This document shows positions 59,501 to 64,000 of a stretch of 64,000 nucleotides of DNA, in pieces (position 1 is the stretch's first letter; every line of letters starts with the position of its first letter). This stretch comes from Agapetus fuscipes (taxonomy: Eukaryota; Arthropoda; Insecta; Trichoptera; Glossosomatidae). Under the pieces are notes generated by a model. That model saw nothing but the letters and a program-made list of their open reading frames with translations, was not told where the DNA came from and searched no databases. The translations under genes and the position numbers were made by a program. The stretch spans positions 10,084,524 through 10,148,523 of the forward strand of contig OX637343.1 of NCBI GenBank assembly GCA_951799405.1. Reading direction: 5' to 3'.

Positions 59501-60972
59501 ACAGTTGTCTTAAAAGAAATCTACTTTTTTTTTTAATCTAGATAATATTTGGGATTGAACAACATACCTTTGGAAAAAAACTAAGTGATATTACCAATAC
59601 ACTGGAGATTCAATAATTTTTATTTCAAGTTAGAAACATGTTCTTATTTTTAAATCTTATACAAAGTCAATAATTATCAGTCAATTTCATAAGTATAAAA
59701 CTTAACGGTTAAACTCTGCTATAGCATGTTACCAAAAAATGTATGGAAACTAAAACAGCGCCTCTAGTGAGGGGCATCGTTTCCTTAAGATGATGATGAT
59801 GATGATGATGATTATGATTTGTATAGCGCCGTTTCGTGACTACTGTCACTGCAAGGGCGCTTTCAGGCTTGACGCGGCGGTGAAGAAATGGGTCTTCATT
59901 CCCTTCTTGAAGCTCTCGATCCCTTCCTTGGCACGCACTTCAGGAGGCAGCTGGTTCCAAGTGGACGGTCCCGCAAGCTTTTGTTAAAATACTGTAGTAG
60001 AGTTTAAGCTTTAAGATTTATACTTGTACAGAATTATAAGTTAGTCGAGGTTTGCGGGTAGCGCAGGAAGCAAGATGAGGTGATTTTAAAATAGGGAATA
60101 CAAAATTTAATTTATTTACAAAATTACATTCAAAATGGATGAAGTAAGTTTTTCAATTTGATTGCGTGTTCTTTTTTTTAGGTGAATGGTGTGAGAGGAT
60201 GGGCGACATATACATAGAGAAAGACAGAGATAGGTTTGTGATGCGTGTCGCGTGAAAAAAAAAGTTTTTTTTGACAAACCTAGGCGTTCTATGGCCACTG
60301 GACGTTTCCATATCAACCATCCTACAAGGAAATCATTCCAAAAATTAAAACATAATAACAATTTTGACAGATAAATTTAAAAAGAGTTTCAATAAAAGTG
60401 CAGGGGGATTTTCATATTTGGGAAAAGTTTTCACAGCATTTGTGTGATCACAACATTCAGACTTTCTTTTGTCCGTAAGAACAATTAAATTGTGGAAATA
60501 CAGAGACATTGGGTAAGATTCTTAGACTAACAGTTTGTATTGAATCAACATCATTGGTGCTACAACCCAGTCTGGGTCTTAACCTGCTCAAGGAGTTGCC
60601 TCCACCTTTCCCTATTCATCACCTCTCGTCACCAATTGGACCAGAGTTGGCAAGTCCCATTCCACCCCATCGCTCAATCTCAGCTTTAGCCTCCCGACAC
60701 TTCTTCAGTCACATGATTTTGTATTGAGTATCCCATTCATATCTCTAGTCCGTCTAGCACAATATTTTTTCTGATAACCTACAAAGAATTGAGTCACATG
60801 ATTTATGTTGGCATTTGATGTGAAACTTACGACATGAGGTCTAGATTGGTGTCACTGGTGTTGGCGTCACTGGTTCCTAGGATGTGTGACAGTTCGCAGC
60901 CGCCTGATGAGGATTTCTTGCTGGCAGAGGAAGAGGACTTGGCGCCGTCTCTTGCTGTGGCATCGCCAACAA
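29394..60972 (-). CDS. MED12: Mediator complex subunit 12 (kohtalo), C-terminal 20 exons, partial
   Basis: MED12 links Mediator to the CDK8-cyclin C-MED13 kinase module in the nucleus and modulates RNA polymerase II transcription. Exons in transcript order: 60972-60831, 56929-56747, 54536-54449, 53652-53447, 52980-52813, 52339-52159, 51453-51269, 44772-44568, 39646-39563, 38748-38609, 37064-36962, 35741-35643, 34114-33811, 33399-33159, 32454-31965, 31879-31648, 31565-31405, 31033-30956, 30064-29972, 29552-29394. Every junction has AG/GT and a matching phase, giving 1,180 codons including TGA. Family landmarks are [66 protein letters not shown] and [12 protein letters not shown]. The tail is a Met/Gln/Gly repeat domain (exons 13-19) and a poly-Gln stretch corresponding to the Gln-rich (OPA) end of MED12. 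I did not find the PQL-like block usual between exons 12 and 13; it may be lost or in an exon I missed. The N-terminal, CDK8-activating half is off the right edge. Confidence 0.93.
29972..30064 (-). CDS. MED12: MED12 exon 19 of window
   Basis: A 31-codon exon, [20 protein letters not shown] then [11 protein letters not shown], bounded by TTTCAG and CAG|GTACGT. Confidence 0.87.
30956..31033 (-). CDS. MED12: MED12 exon 18 of window
   Basis: A 26-codon exon, [20 protein letters not shown] then RPQYMQ, bounded by ATCCAG and CAG|GTAAAA. Confidence 0.86.
31110..31395 (+). mobile_element. jockey-like RT motif fragments
   Basis: Two short pieces encode [14 protein letters not shown] (about 31115-31155) and [13 protein letters not shown] (about 31339-31377), which is RT motif 4 of jockey-type LINEs. 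They sit in the MED12 intron between exons 17 and 18, close to the exon 17 donor. Confidence 0.65.
31405..31565 (-). CDS. MED12: MED12 exon 17 of window
   Basis: Continues the heptads ([18 protein letters not shown]), then [20 protein letters not shown] and ends FPNQQAFQQ at CAG|GTAACT. The acceptor is GATTAG. A sense-strand jockey-like fragment (31270-31390) abuts its donor side. Confidence 0.87.
31648..31879 (-). CDS. MED12: MED12 exon 16 of window (GQGVNQM heptads)
   Basis: Tandem heptapeptides GQGVNQM / GQGVNAM / GQSVNQI, then [18 protein letters not shown], ending at GAG|GTATAA. Acceptor TTTCAG. Confidence 0.87.
31965..32454 (-). CDS. MED12: MED12 exon 15 of window (GQM pentapeptide repeats)
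   Basis: A 490-bp exon of tandem GQMG / PGQMG units, roughly fifteen of them, followed by [20 protein letters not shown] and [10 protein letters not shown]. Acceptor TTGCAG, donor CAG|GTTTGT. The repeats keep all three minus-strand frames open, but only this frame joins its neighbours. Confidence 0.88.
32632..32868 (+). repeat. IR-A copy in MED12 intron
   Basis: Full copy from AATCTAAGCTGCAAAGATAT to CAACCTATCAGTCAAGGAAT, between exons 14 and 15. Confidence 0.78.
33159..33399 (-). CDS. MED12: MED12 exon 14 of window
   Basis: Encodes [20 protein letters not shown] then [14 protein letters not shown] and a Gly/Ala-rich stretch ending HHMQG. The short conserved block [13 protein letters not shown] sits among low-complexity sequence. 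Donor GG|GTGAGA. Confidence 0.9.
33811..34114 (-). CDS. MED12: MED12 exon 13 of window (Met/Gly-rich)
   Basis: Encodes [20 protein letters not shown], a run of Met-Pro-Gly and Met-Gln-Gly repeats, then [18 protein letters not shown]. Acceptor TTGTAG, donor ATGG|GTGAGC. The phase is compatible on both sides. Confidence 0.88.
34390..34600. repeat. foldback MITE (TTTCCGGGATC ends), second copy
   Basis: GCTGGAGAGATGTTTTCCGG is matched by CCGGAAAGCAACTCTCCAGC. The inner part differs from the 10.5-kb copy. It lies in the MED12 intron between exons 12 and 13. Confidence 0.7.
35190..35470 (-). repeat. SINE-3-like repeat
   Basis: Minus-strand copy with GGTTCGATTCCCC, AACCAGGGTCAAAGTTATGG (plus strand) and TGCCTGGCCAGATGCAGG (plus strand). 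Confidence 0.6.
35643..35741 (-). CDS. MED12: MED12 exon 12 of window (basic linker)
   Basis: A 33-codon exon, [20 protein letters not shown] then [13 protein letters not shown], between CACAG and CAA|GTAAGT. It is rich in Arg and Lys like the KKKSTKGKKRS segment of human MED12, and could act as a nuclear localisation signal. Its acceptor has been duplicated by an exact 69-bp tandem repeat (see findings). Confidence 0.85.
35731..35868. repeat. exact 69-bp tandem duplication at MED12 exon 12 acceptor
   Basis: 35731-35799 and 35800-35868 are identical. Each copy contains the acceptor CTTCACAG and the first codons of exon 12 (GLDS). The length is in frame (23 codons). Confidence 0.95.
35985..36440 (+). 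mobile_element. LINE family B 3' fragment
   Basis: Corresponds to the last ~150 codons of family B ([48 protein letters not shown]) with frameshifts, ending near GAACCGAAGGAAG. It lies in a MED12 intron. Confidence 0.85.
36962..37064 (-). CDS. MED12: MED12 exon 11 of window
   Basis: Encodes [20 protein letters not shown] then [14 protein letters not shown], ending [21 protein letters not shown] is identical in vertebrate MED12. Confidence 0.95.
37141..37326 (-). repeat. SINE-1, tail missing
   Basis: The minus strand contains GGTCGATAGCTCAGTTGGTA, a B box and the first half of the SINE-1 body. Confidence 0.78.
37372..38140 (+). mobile_element. jockey-like LINE 3' end
   Basis: Encodes [20 protein letters not shown] ... 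[20 protein letters not shown] ... [12 protein letters not shown], the C-terminal region of jockey/CR1-type reverse transcriptase ORFs. It is followed by a 3' UTR with AATAAAGACC and an A-run at about 38133. It is 5'-truncated. Confidence 0.78.
38247..38495 (-). repeat. IR-A copy in MED12 intron
   Basis: Minus-strand copy ending TTTGCAACTTAGATAATAGA, 110 bp beyond the exon 10 donor. Confidence 0.75.
38609..38748 (-). CDS. MED12: MED12 exon 10 of window
   Basis: Encodes [20 protein letters not shown] then [19 protein letters not shown], ending EHSH at CAG|GTATTG. It corresponds to the LSWGWFGTVRVDRR region of human MED12. Confidence 0.95.
38838..39500 (+). mobile_element. hAT element with transposase C-terminal remnant
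   Basis: The terminal inverted repeats TAGTGATGCAACGAATA and the complement TAGTGTTGCAACGAATA are flanked by the 8-bp duplication CTAAAGAC (38830-38837, 39501-39508), a hAT signature. From about 38917 to 39088 it encodes [15 protein letters not shown] then [19 protein letters not shown], the dimerisation end of hAT transposase. The rest of the transposase is gone, so it is non-autonomous. Confidence 0.88.
39563..39646 (-). CDS. MED12: MED12 exon 9 of window
   Basis: A 28-codon exon, [20 protein letters not shown] then FDSIDKKQ, bounded by GGTAG and CAG|GTCGGT. The DTKGNKIxGFDSIxKK motif is invariant in the family. The LTR retrotransposon starts 120 bp upstream of this exon in the transcript sense. 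Confidence 0.95.
39770..40031 (+). repeat. 5' LTR of the gypsy-type element
   Basis: Direct repeat, identical by eye to 43533-43794. It starts TGTAACGAGATGG and ends CCCTCACA. The primer-binding site begins three bases after it. Confidence 0.95.
41355..42261. mobile_element. nested DNA transposon (MITE) with TA target duplication
   Basis: The 907-bp element interrupts the integrase. The terminal inverted repeats are about 25 bp: the left end begins GGGTCAAAGTGGTAACAGTG, and the right end is the complement of GGGTCAGTGTGGCAACAGTG. They are flanked by TA (41353-41354, 42262-42263). The motif ACAGTGGATCA or its complement recurs inside, at about 41391, 41727, 41749, 42040 and 42068. It has no transposase ORF. 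The TA duplication points to Tc1/mariner-type mobilisation, but the family is not recognised. Confidence 0.85.
41762..41860 (+). repeat. SINE-1 3' tail inside the nested MITE
   Basis: Matches the tail of SINE-1 (CCACTCGCCACATG..., AGAAGTTACACTATATGTGT, TTGCGTT). It therefore sits three levels deep: MED12 intron, LTR element, MITE, SINE. Confidence 0.7.
43533..43794 (+). repeat. 3' LTR of the gypsy-type element
   Basis: Second copy of the 262-bp LTR, preceded by a purine tract and followed by the target duplication CTTG. Confidence 0.95.
44068..44398 (+). repeat. SINE-1, full length
   Basis: Same structure as the 2.1-kb copy, with intact A box (TAGCTCAGTTGC) and B box (GGTTCGAATCC). It lies in a MED12 intron just beyond the LTR element. 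Confidence 0.85.
44568..44772 (-). CDS. MED12: MED12 exon 8 of window
   Basis: Encodes [19 protein letters not shown] ... [20 protein letters not shown] and ends [13 protein letters not shown]. The phase-consistent donor is GAG|GTCAGA, a weak GT site. The next exon continues VIACGP. Confidence 0.92.
45115..45373 (+). repeat. IR-A copy in MED12 intron
   Basis: Full copy from TATAATCTAAGTTGCAAGGA to CAACCCATAAGTCAAGGAAT. Confidence 0.78.
45485..45712 (-). mobile_element. LINE family A 3' fragment
   Basis: The minus strand reads [20 protein letters not shown] ... [16 protein letters not shown], the C-terminal end of LINE family A. It lies head-to-head with the long copy at 45840 and has its own 3' end, so it is a separate insertion. 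Confidence 0.8.
45840..47565 (+). mobile_element. RTE-like LINE (family A), 5'-truncated, long open RT ORF
   Basis: An open frame of 562 codons (45840-47528) encodes a non-LTR reverse transcriptase. It runs [72 protein letters not shown] and the catalytic YADD at about residue 295. The C-terminal region ends [20 protein letters not shown] and [20 protein letters not shown]. No endonuclease precedes it, so it is 5'-truncated. The 3' end has a short A-rich tail (GACAAGACAAAAAAAT). It is antisense to MED12, in the 6.5-kb intron. Confidence 0.88.
47566..50140 (+). mobile_element. RTE-like LINE (family B), 5'-truncated, intact EN(C-term)-RT ORF
   Basis: The open frame to 50116 is unbroken. It carries the C-terminal part of an apurinic-type endonuclease ([18 protein letters not shown], then [14 protein letters not shown]), a reverse transcriptase with [30 protein letters not shown] and YADD, and a tail [19 protein letters not shown]. 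The endonuclease N-terminus is missing. The frame happens to stay open upstream into the 3' end of LINE family A (apparent start 47474), so the first 30 residues or so are not part of this element. Related fragments are at 35985-36440 and 51880-52135. Confidence 0.88.
50575..50900 (-). mobile_element. LINE family A 3' fragment
   Basis: The minus strand reads [39 protein letters not shown], then the 3' end with GCCACCCCTAGCGG. It is a 5'-truncated copy in a MED12 intron. Confidence 0.8.
51269..51453 (-). CDS. MED12: MED12 exon 7 of window
   Basis: Encodes [20 protein letters not shown] then [15 protein letters not shown], ending HNNN at GC|GTATGA. It corresponds to ALKLRLNLVGGMFDTVQR of human MED12. 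The intron that follows (44773-51268) holds the two LINEs. Confidence 0.95.
51530..51692 (+). mobile_element. CR1/L2-like LINE end fragment
   Basis: Encodes [20 protein letters not shown] then TFRRDLKI, the terminal motif of CR1/L2 ORF2. A similar end ([18 protein letters not shown]) is at about 30625-30685. Confidence 0.6.
51880..52135 (+). mobile_element. LINE family B fragment, internally rearranged
   Basis: Matches the [11 protein letters not shown] segment and then, after an unrelated AT-rich stretch (about 51975-52037), the [11 protein letters not shown] segment of family B. An internal piece has been lost or replaced. Confidence 0.75.
52159..52339 (-). CDS. MED12: MED12 exon 6 of window
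   Basis: Gly/Ser linker, then [20 protein letters not shown] and [17 protein letters not shown], ending at GAG|GTAACC. FLxLVLTCLxGQDEQ is a MED12 hallmark. Confidence 0.95.
52813..52980 (-). CDS. MED12: MED12 exon 5 of window
   Basis: Encodes [20 protein letters not shown] then [19 protein letters not shown], ending TYKGAH at AA|GTGAGC. It matches the GVWLVAPLIAKLP block of human MED12. Confidence 0.93.
53447..53652 (-). CDS. MED12: MED12 exon 4 of window
   Basis: Encodes [20 protein letters not shown] followed by a Ser/Ala/Pro linker ending SSPELKDA. Acceptor CGTAG, donor GC|GTAAGG. The NLxQWxxRxSxLxLQLMxKQ motif is diagnostic of MED12. Confidence 0.94.
53770..54425 (+). mobile_element. 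CR1/L2-like LINE fragment
   Basis: Two overlapping frames, shifted at about 54060, encode [35 protein letters not shown] and [17 protein letters not shown]. These are landmarks of the CR1/L2 reverse transcriptase C-terminus. It ends with GAGGTGTGACACACACAAAA, the same tail as SINE-2. Confidence 0.78.
54449..54536 (-). CDS. MED12: MED12 exon 3 of window
   Basis: Encodes [20 protein letters not shown] then KTIITRILE. The acceptor is CCGCAG and the donor is GAG|GTAAAT. It continues the AQRLMQLICYPH motif of the family. Confidence 0.92.
54603..54790 (+). repeat. IR-A copy, 3' end missing
   Basis: Starts ACAATCTCAGTTACAAAGAT and stops after TATACGGGTGACATTATA, where a SINE-2 tail fragment begins. 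Confidence 0.7.
55352..56587. mobile_element. MITE with GGGGCTGTCCAT ends, split by a LINE
   Basis: The ends GGGGCTGTTCATAAATTACG and the complement GGGGCTGTCCATATATTACG are flanked by TTA on both sides, suggesting PIF/Harbinger-like mobilisation. The inner part matches the copy at 14257 (poly-C/poly-G runs, ATTATTACAGCAA). A jockey-like LINE sits inside at 55421-56352. Confidence 0.8.
55421..56352 (-). mobile_element. jockey-like LINE, 5'-truncated, inserted in a MITE
   Basis: The minus strand has a 210-codon frame starting with [19 protein letters not shown], then [18 protein letters not shown] and [15 protein letters not shown], the ORF2 C-terminus of jockey-type LINEs. It ends in a long A-tail (the T-run at 55418-55442 on the plus strand). 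It splits the MITE at 55352-56587, with ATCAT on both sides. Confidence 0.85.
56747..56929 (-). CDS. MED12: MED12 exon 2 of window
   Basis: Encodes [20 protein letters not shown] ... LTPKQAQ between TTACAG and AG|GTAAAC. It corresponds to the YAKYVLRSICQQEWV region of human MED12. The junction split codons (TC+A, AG+A) are in register. Confidence 0.93.
56985..57490. repeat. degenerate minisatellite (ACAATGTTTATCCAGAATA)
   Basis: Loose repetition of AACAATGTTTATCCAGAATA-like units of about 20-35 bp in a MED12 intron, more than fifteen of them. Unit length and sequence vary. Confidence 0.6.
57948..58547. mobile_element. hAT-type MITE (CAGGCCCGGATTAA ends)
   Basis: The ends CAGGCCCGGATTAAGG and CCTTAATCCGGGCCTG-like (with CCCCC variants) flank 600 bp without a usable ORF. 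The 8-bp duplication AATACATA is on both sides (57940-57947, 58548-58555). Subterminal runs of GGGCCCCC are present at both ends. Confidence 0.88.
58560..58770 (+). repeat. IR-A copy, 3' end missing
   Basis: Starts AAATCTATAATCTAAGTTGC directly after the hAT MITE and stops at GTGAACCATTTTTTTTAC. Confidence 0.72.
59785..59990 (+). repeat. LINE/SINE-like tail with TGATGA run
   Basis: A (GATGAT)n run is followed by TTTGTATAGCGCCGTTTCGT and GCAAGGGCGCTTTCAGGCTT, the conserved tail pattern of L2-type elements. It lies in a MED12 intron. Confidence 0.5.
60831..60972 (-). CDS. MED12: MED12 exon 1 of window (Ser-rich linker)
   Basis: Acceptor TTACAG, donor TC|GTAAGT. Encodes [20 protein letters not shown] ... 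DTNLDLM. It begins with two bases of a split codon, so at least one exon lies upstream outside the window. The VGDA start fits the FVLGDAE motif that precedes the acidic linker in human MED12. Confidence 0.82.
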
Positions 60973-61664
60973 CTGTAATATACACAGAAAAGATTACATT
61001 TTCCTGCGTCTTCCAGATCTCACTGACATAGACTATAACTTTCTATCTACTGTCCTTATCCCTGTCCAATCTCGTATATTACAGAGCCGTGAGATCTGCT
61101 TTCTGTCGACACATCGTTTTCCTTCAATCTTTCCTCCAATGATGAAATGCAACAGTGCATACTTATCCCCTATAAGCAAATATCCTAAGTACAACACAAC
61201 ACTGACTGTGATACTTACATCTATATCTATAAAGAAGGATGTGTGTATGTATGTATGTATGTATGTATGTATGTATGTATGTATGTCCCATATAGACTCA
61301 TAAACCGCTCATCCGATTTTGACGAAATTTTCAGGAAACATGTAACATATTCTTAGAACGAATCCTGTGAAGTTTGATGGTGGTCAAATAAACACTGGTT
61401 CTCAATTCTCGATATTTCAGCAACGAGGTCGGTAAATTTTGAAACCACCCAATAGAAGAAGACCATTATATTCAACTACAATACATAATCTTAGTTGCAA
61501 ATATACATTTACATTAAAGATTCATATAAAATGCATGCTCACAAGTAGACACATGTAAGTTCACGCTTACAAATGCTGCATGTGTACCCACTCATAATTT
61601 AAAATCCAAATCTAAAATGAACAACCCAGTAACTTTTACTTTACGCCAACTTGAAATGGGTGTT

Positions 61665-61822
61665 ATTCAGCTCCTGAGTGGCTTGACACTCATTTCTTAT
61701 GAAGGCTGAGTAAGCCTTGCCGGTATTTTATTTTGGGTTTAAAATAAACACTGAAACGGGAAATAATTTCTGACAACTTCGGTGGGATTCTAACTCGAGA
61801 TCTCGGCATGGAATGCAATCTA
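61665..61822 (-). repeat. SINE-1 fragment at duplication junction
   Basis: The minus strand carries the SINE-1 head and mid part, cut at GGCATGGAATGCA by the duplication boundary. The sister copy at 62740-62912 is longer and keeps GAGCTATAGACCGG-like head sequence. Confidence 0.7.
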
Positions 61823-61847
61823 TCTATTTATATCTATAAAGAAGGAT

Positions 61848-62353
<506 letters not shown>

Positions 62354-62944
62354 TCCCTATACTCATAAACCGCTCATCCGATTTTGACGAAATTTTCAGG
62401 AAACATGTAACATATTTTTAGAATGAATCCTGTGAAGTTTGATGGTGATCAAATAAACAATGGTTCTCAATTCTCAATATTTCAGCAACGAGGTCGGTAA
62501 ATTTTGAAACCACCCAATAGAAGACGACCATTATATTCAACGACAATACATAATCTTAGTTGCAAATATACATTTACATTAAAGATTCATATATAATGCA
62601 TGCTCACAAGTAGACACATGTAAGTTCACGCTTACAAATGCTGCATGTGTACCTACTCATAATTTAAAATCCAAATCTTAAATGAACAACCCAGTAACTT
62701 TTACTTTACGCCAACTTGAAATGGATGTTATTCAGCTCCTGAGTGGCTTGACACTCATTTCTTATGAAGGCTGAGTAAGCCTTGCCGGTATTTTATTTTG
62801 GGTTAGAAATAAACACTGAAACGAGAAATAATTTCTGACAACTTCAGTGGGATTCTAACTCGAGATCTCGGCATGGAATGCAGTTACTCTACCAACTAAG
62901 CTATAGACCGGACTTTTTACAAATATGGTGGATCGATATCGGTT

Positions 62945-63505
62945 TGGTTAGGGGTAAGCAACCTGCGGCTCACCAGCCACATGCGGCTCTTTGGGTGTGA
63001 AGTTACGGCTCTTTAGCTTCATACGCAAATATAAAAAAAAACACAGAATTATACTTCTGATCGAAAAAAACTAAATCGTTCTGAATCGATTAACGATCTC
63101 TCCGCTACTTGTACTCGCTTTTCACCCCCCACCCTCCCCCCGCCCCATCGACGCTATTTATTGTTGGCAAAAAAACATTTGTGGCTCTTTACAAATCCAA
63201 ATCCAAAATAAGATATGTATCATTTGAGATTCACATCAAATGCATTCCCATAAGCAGACATGCATAATTTCGCGCTCACACATACCGCATGTGGAACTCC
63301 AATATAAAAACCCAATCTTAAATGAACATAAGCCCTGCAACTCTTGCCGACCTTCCCTGAAACAGGGGCGACATTGGCAAAGTGAACCATTTTTTACAGT
63401 ATGGGTGGTCAGCCTCATACCAACCTATAAGTCAAGGAAAAACTTTGAAATTTGTAAATTGTAATTTTTGGCTCTTCCGACTCAAAAGGTTGCCGACCCC
63501 TGGCC
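62945..63505. mobile_element. hAT-like repeat interrupted by IR-A
   Basis: The left end TAGGGGTAAGCAACCTGCGG and the right end (complement CAGGGGTCGGCAACCTTTTG) resemble hAT-type termini. Repeated GGCTCTTT motifs lie inside. An IR-A copy occupies 63205-63440. I see no clean 8-bp duplication. Confidence 0.6.
63205..63442 (+). repeat. IR-A copy inside a hAT-like repeat
   Basis: Copy from about AAATAAGATATGTATCATTT to CAACCTATAAGTCAAGGAA. It lacks the first ~20 bp. Confidence 0.74.
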
Positions 63506-64000
63506 TAGACAAAAGTTCCAAATTAAAAAATGTTATTCAAGTATTCCAAGTTGAATTTTAGAAATGTAAGAAAGCTTTTATATCCCGCACTTATAAAAAA
63601 TACGATCAACGAAAGTTCGTAGGTCACAACTAGAAGACCATATTGAAATATATTATTATTATTAAAACCTTTTATTGAAACATACTTTTAATTAAATTAT
63701 ACATAATATAGTTGTTTTTTCAAAAAACGCATTTCTGTAAAATTATATACTCACCACAAATTTAAAGATCGTTTTTTTCTCGGCGGTTAAACGTCTTTCT
63801 TCTATGTGACAATGGTCCAAAGCAACCAAGATAAACAAAATGTTTGCCTTTTACCTAACCCGGCCGTGCGACTTACAATTTTGTTGTCAATAGAAAATGT
63901 TCCGTGTGCACTACCTAAAACTTTCACTTATTGAAATAATGGATAGAGCACATTTTAAATGTGGGGAAAAAATGTGAATTCACTTGGCCGGGATAAAGAC

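Overview
The window is eukaryotic nuclear DNA, most likely from an insect. Lepidoptera is my best guess: the DNA is AT-rich, with frequent GTAGGTACCTA-like stretches, many short tRNA-derived SINEs, hAT/piggyBac/MITE debris and non-LTR retrotransposons. This is an inference from texture, not from a marker gene. Coding DNA is a small part of the window.

Two host genes are supported. Both are on the minus strand, and both have splice phases that agree at every junction I checked. (1) Positions 1316-11696 hold the first five coding exons of a major facilitator superfamily transporter that resembles SLC18B1 / vesicular amine transporter-like proteins. It has a long acidic N-terminus and then six transmembrane segments; the second half lies off the left edge. 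(2) Positions 29394-60972 hold twenty exons, about 1,180 codons, of the C-terminal part of MED12 (kohtalo), a subunit of the CDK8 kinase module of Mediator. The region matches MED12 from just before the motif corresponding to YVLRSICQQEW in human through to the stop codon, and it ends in an unusual Met/Gln/Gly repeat domain and a poly-Gln tail. The N-terminal half lies off the right edge.

The rest is repeats. The intergenic stretch from about 11.9 to 29.0 kb holds no gene I can support. It carries many copies of one dispersed repeat (called IR-A here), a roughly 400-bp-period tandem array derived from it (25.4-27.6 kb), several foldback elements, a piggyBac-like MITE and AT-rich DNA. The MED12 introns hold a complete but gutted Ty3/gypsy-type LTR element with identical LTRs and a nested DNA transposon (39.8-43.8 kb), two different RTE-like LINEs back to back (45.8-50.1 kb), jockey- and CR1-like LINE fragments, two hAT-type elements with 8-bp target duplications, and a tandem duplication carrying a huge TATG/TG microsatellite (61.2-62.9 kb).

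The most unusual signal is a near-perfect inverted repeat at about 15.9-16.1 kb. Each arm carries, on opposite strands, a sequence with the hammerhead-ribozyme core (CTGATGA, a 4-bp stem II, GAAA, a self-complementary stem III, then TA). A larger relative at 8.1-8.8 kb carries a mutated core. Other points worth checking are an exact 69-bp duplication of a MED12 splice acceptor, a composite two-SINE element, and the LTR element in which gag runs straight into integrase.
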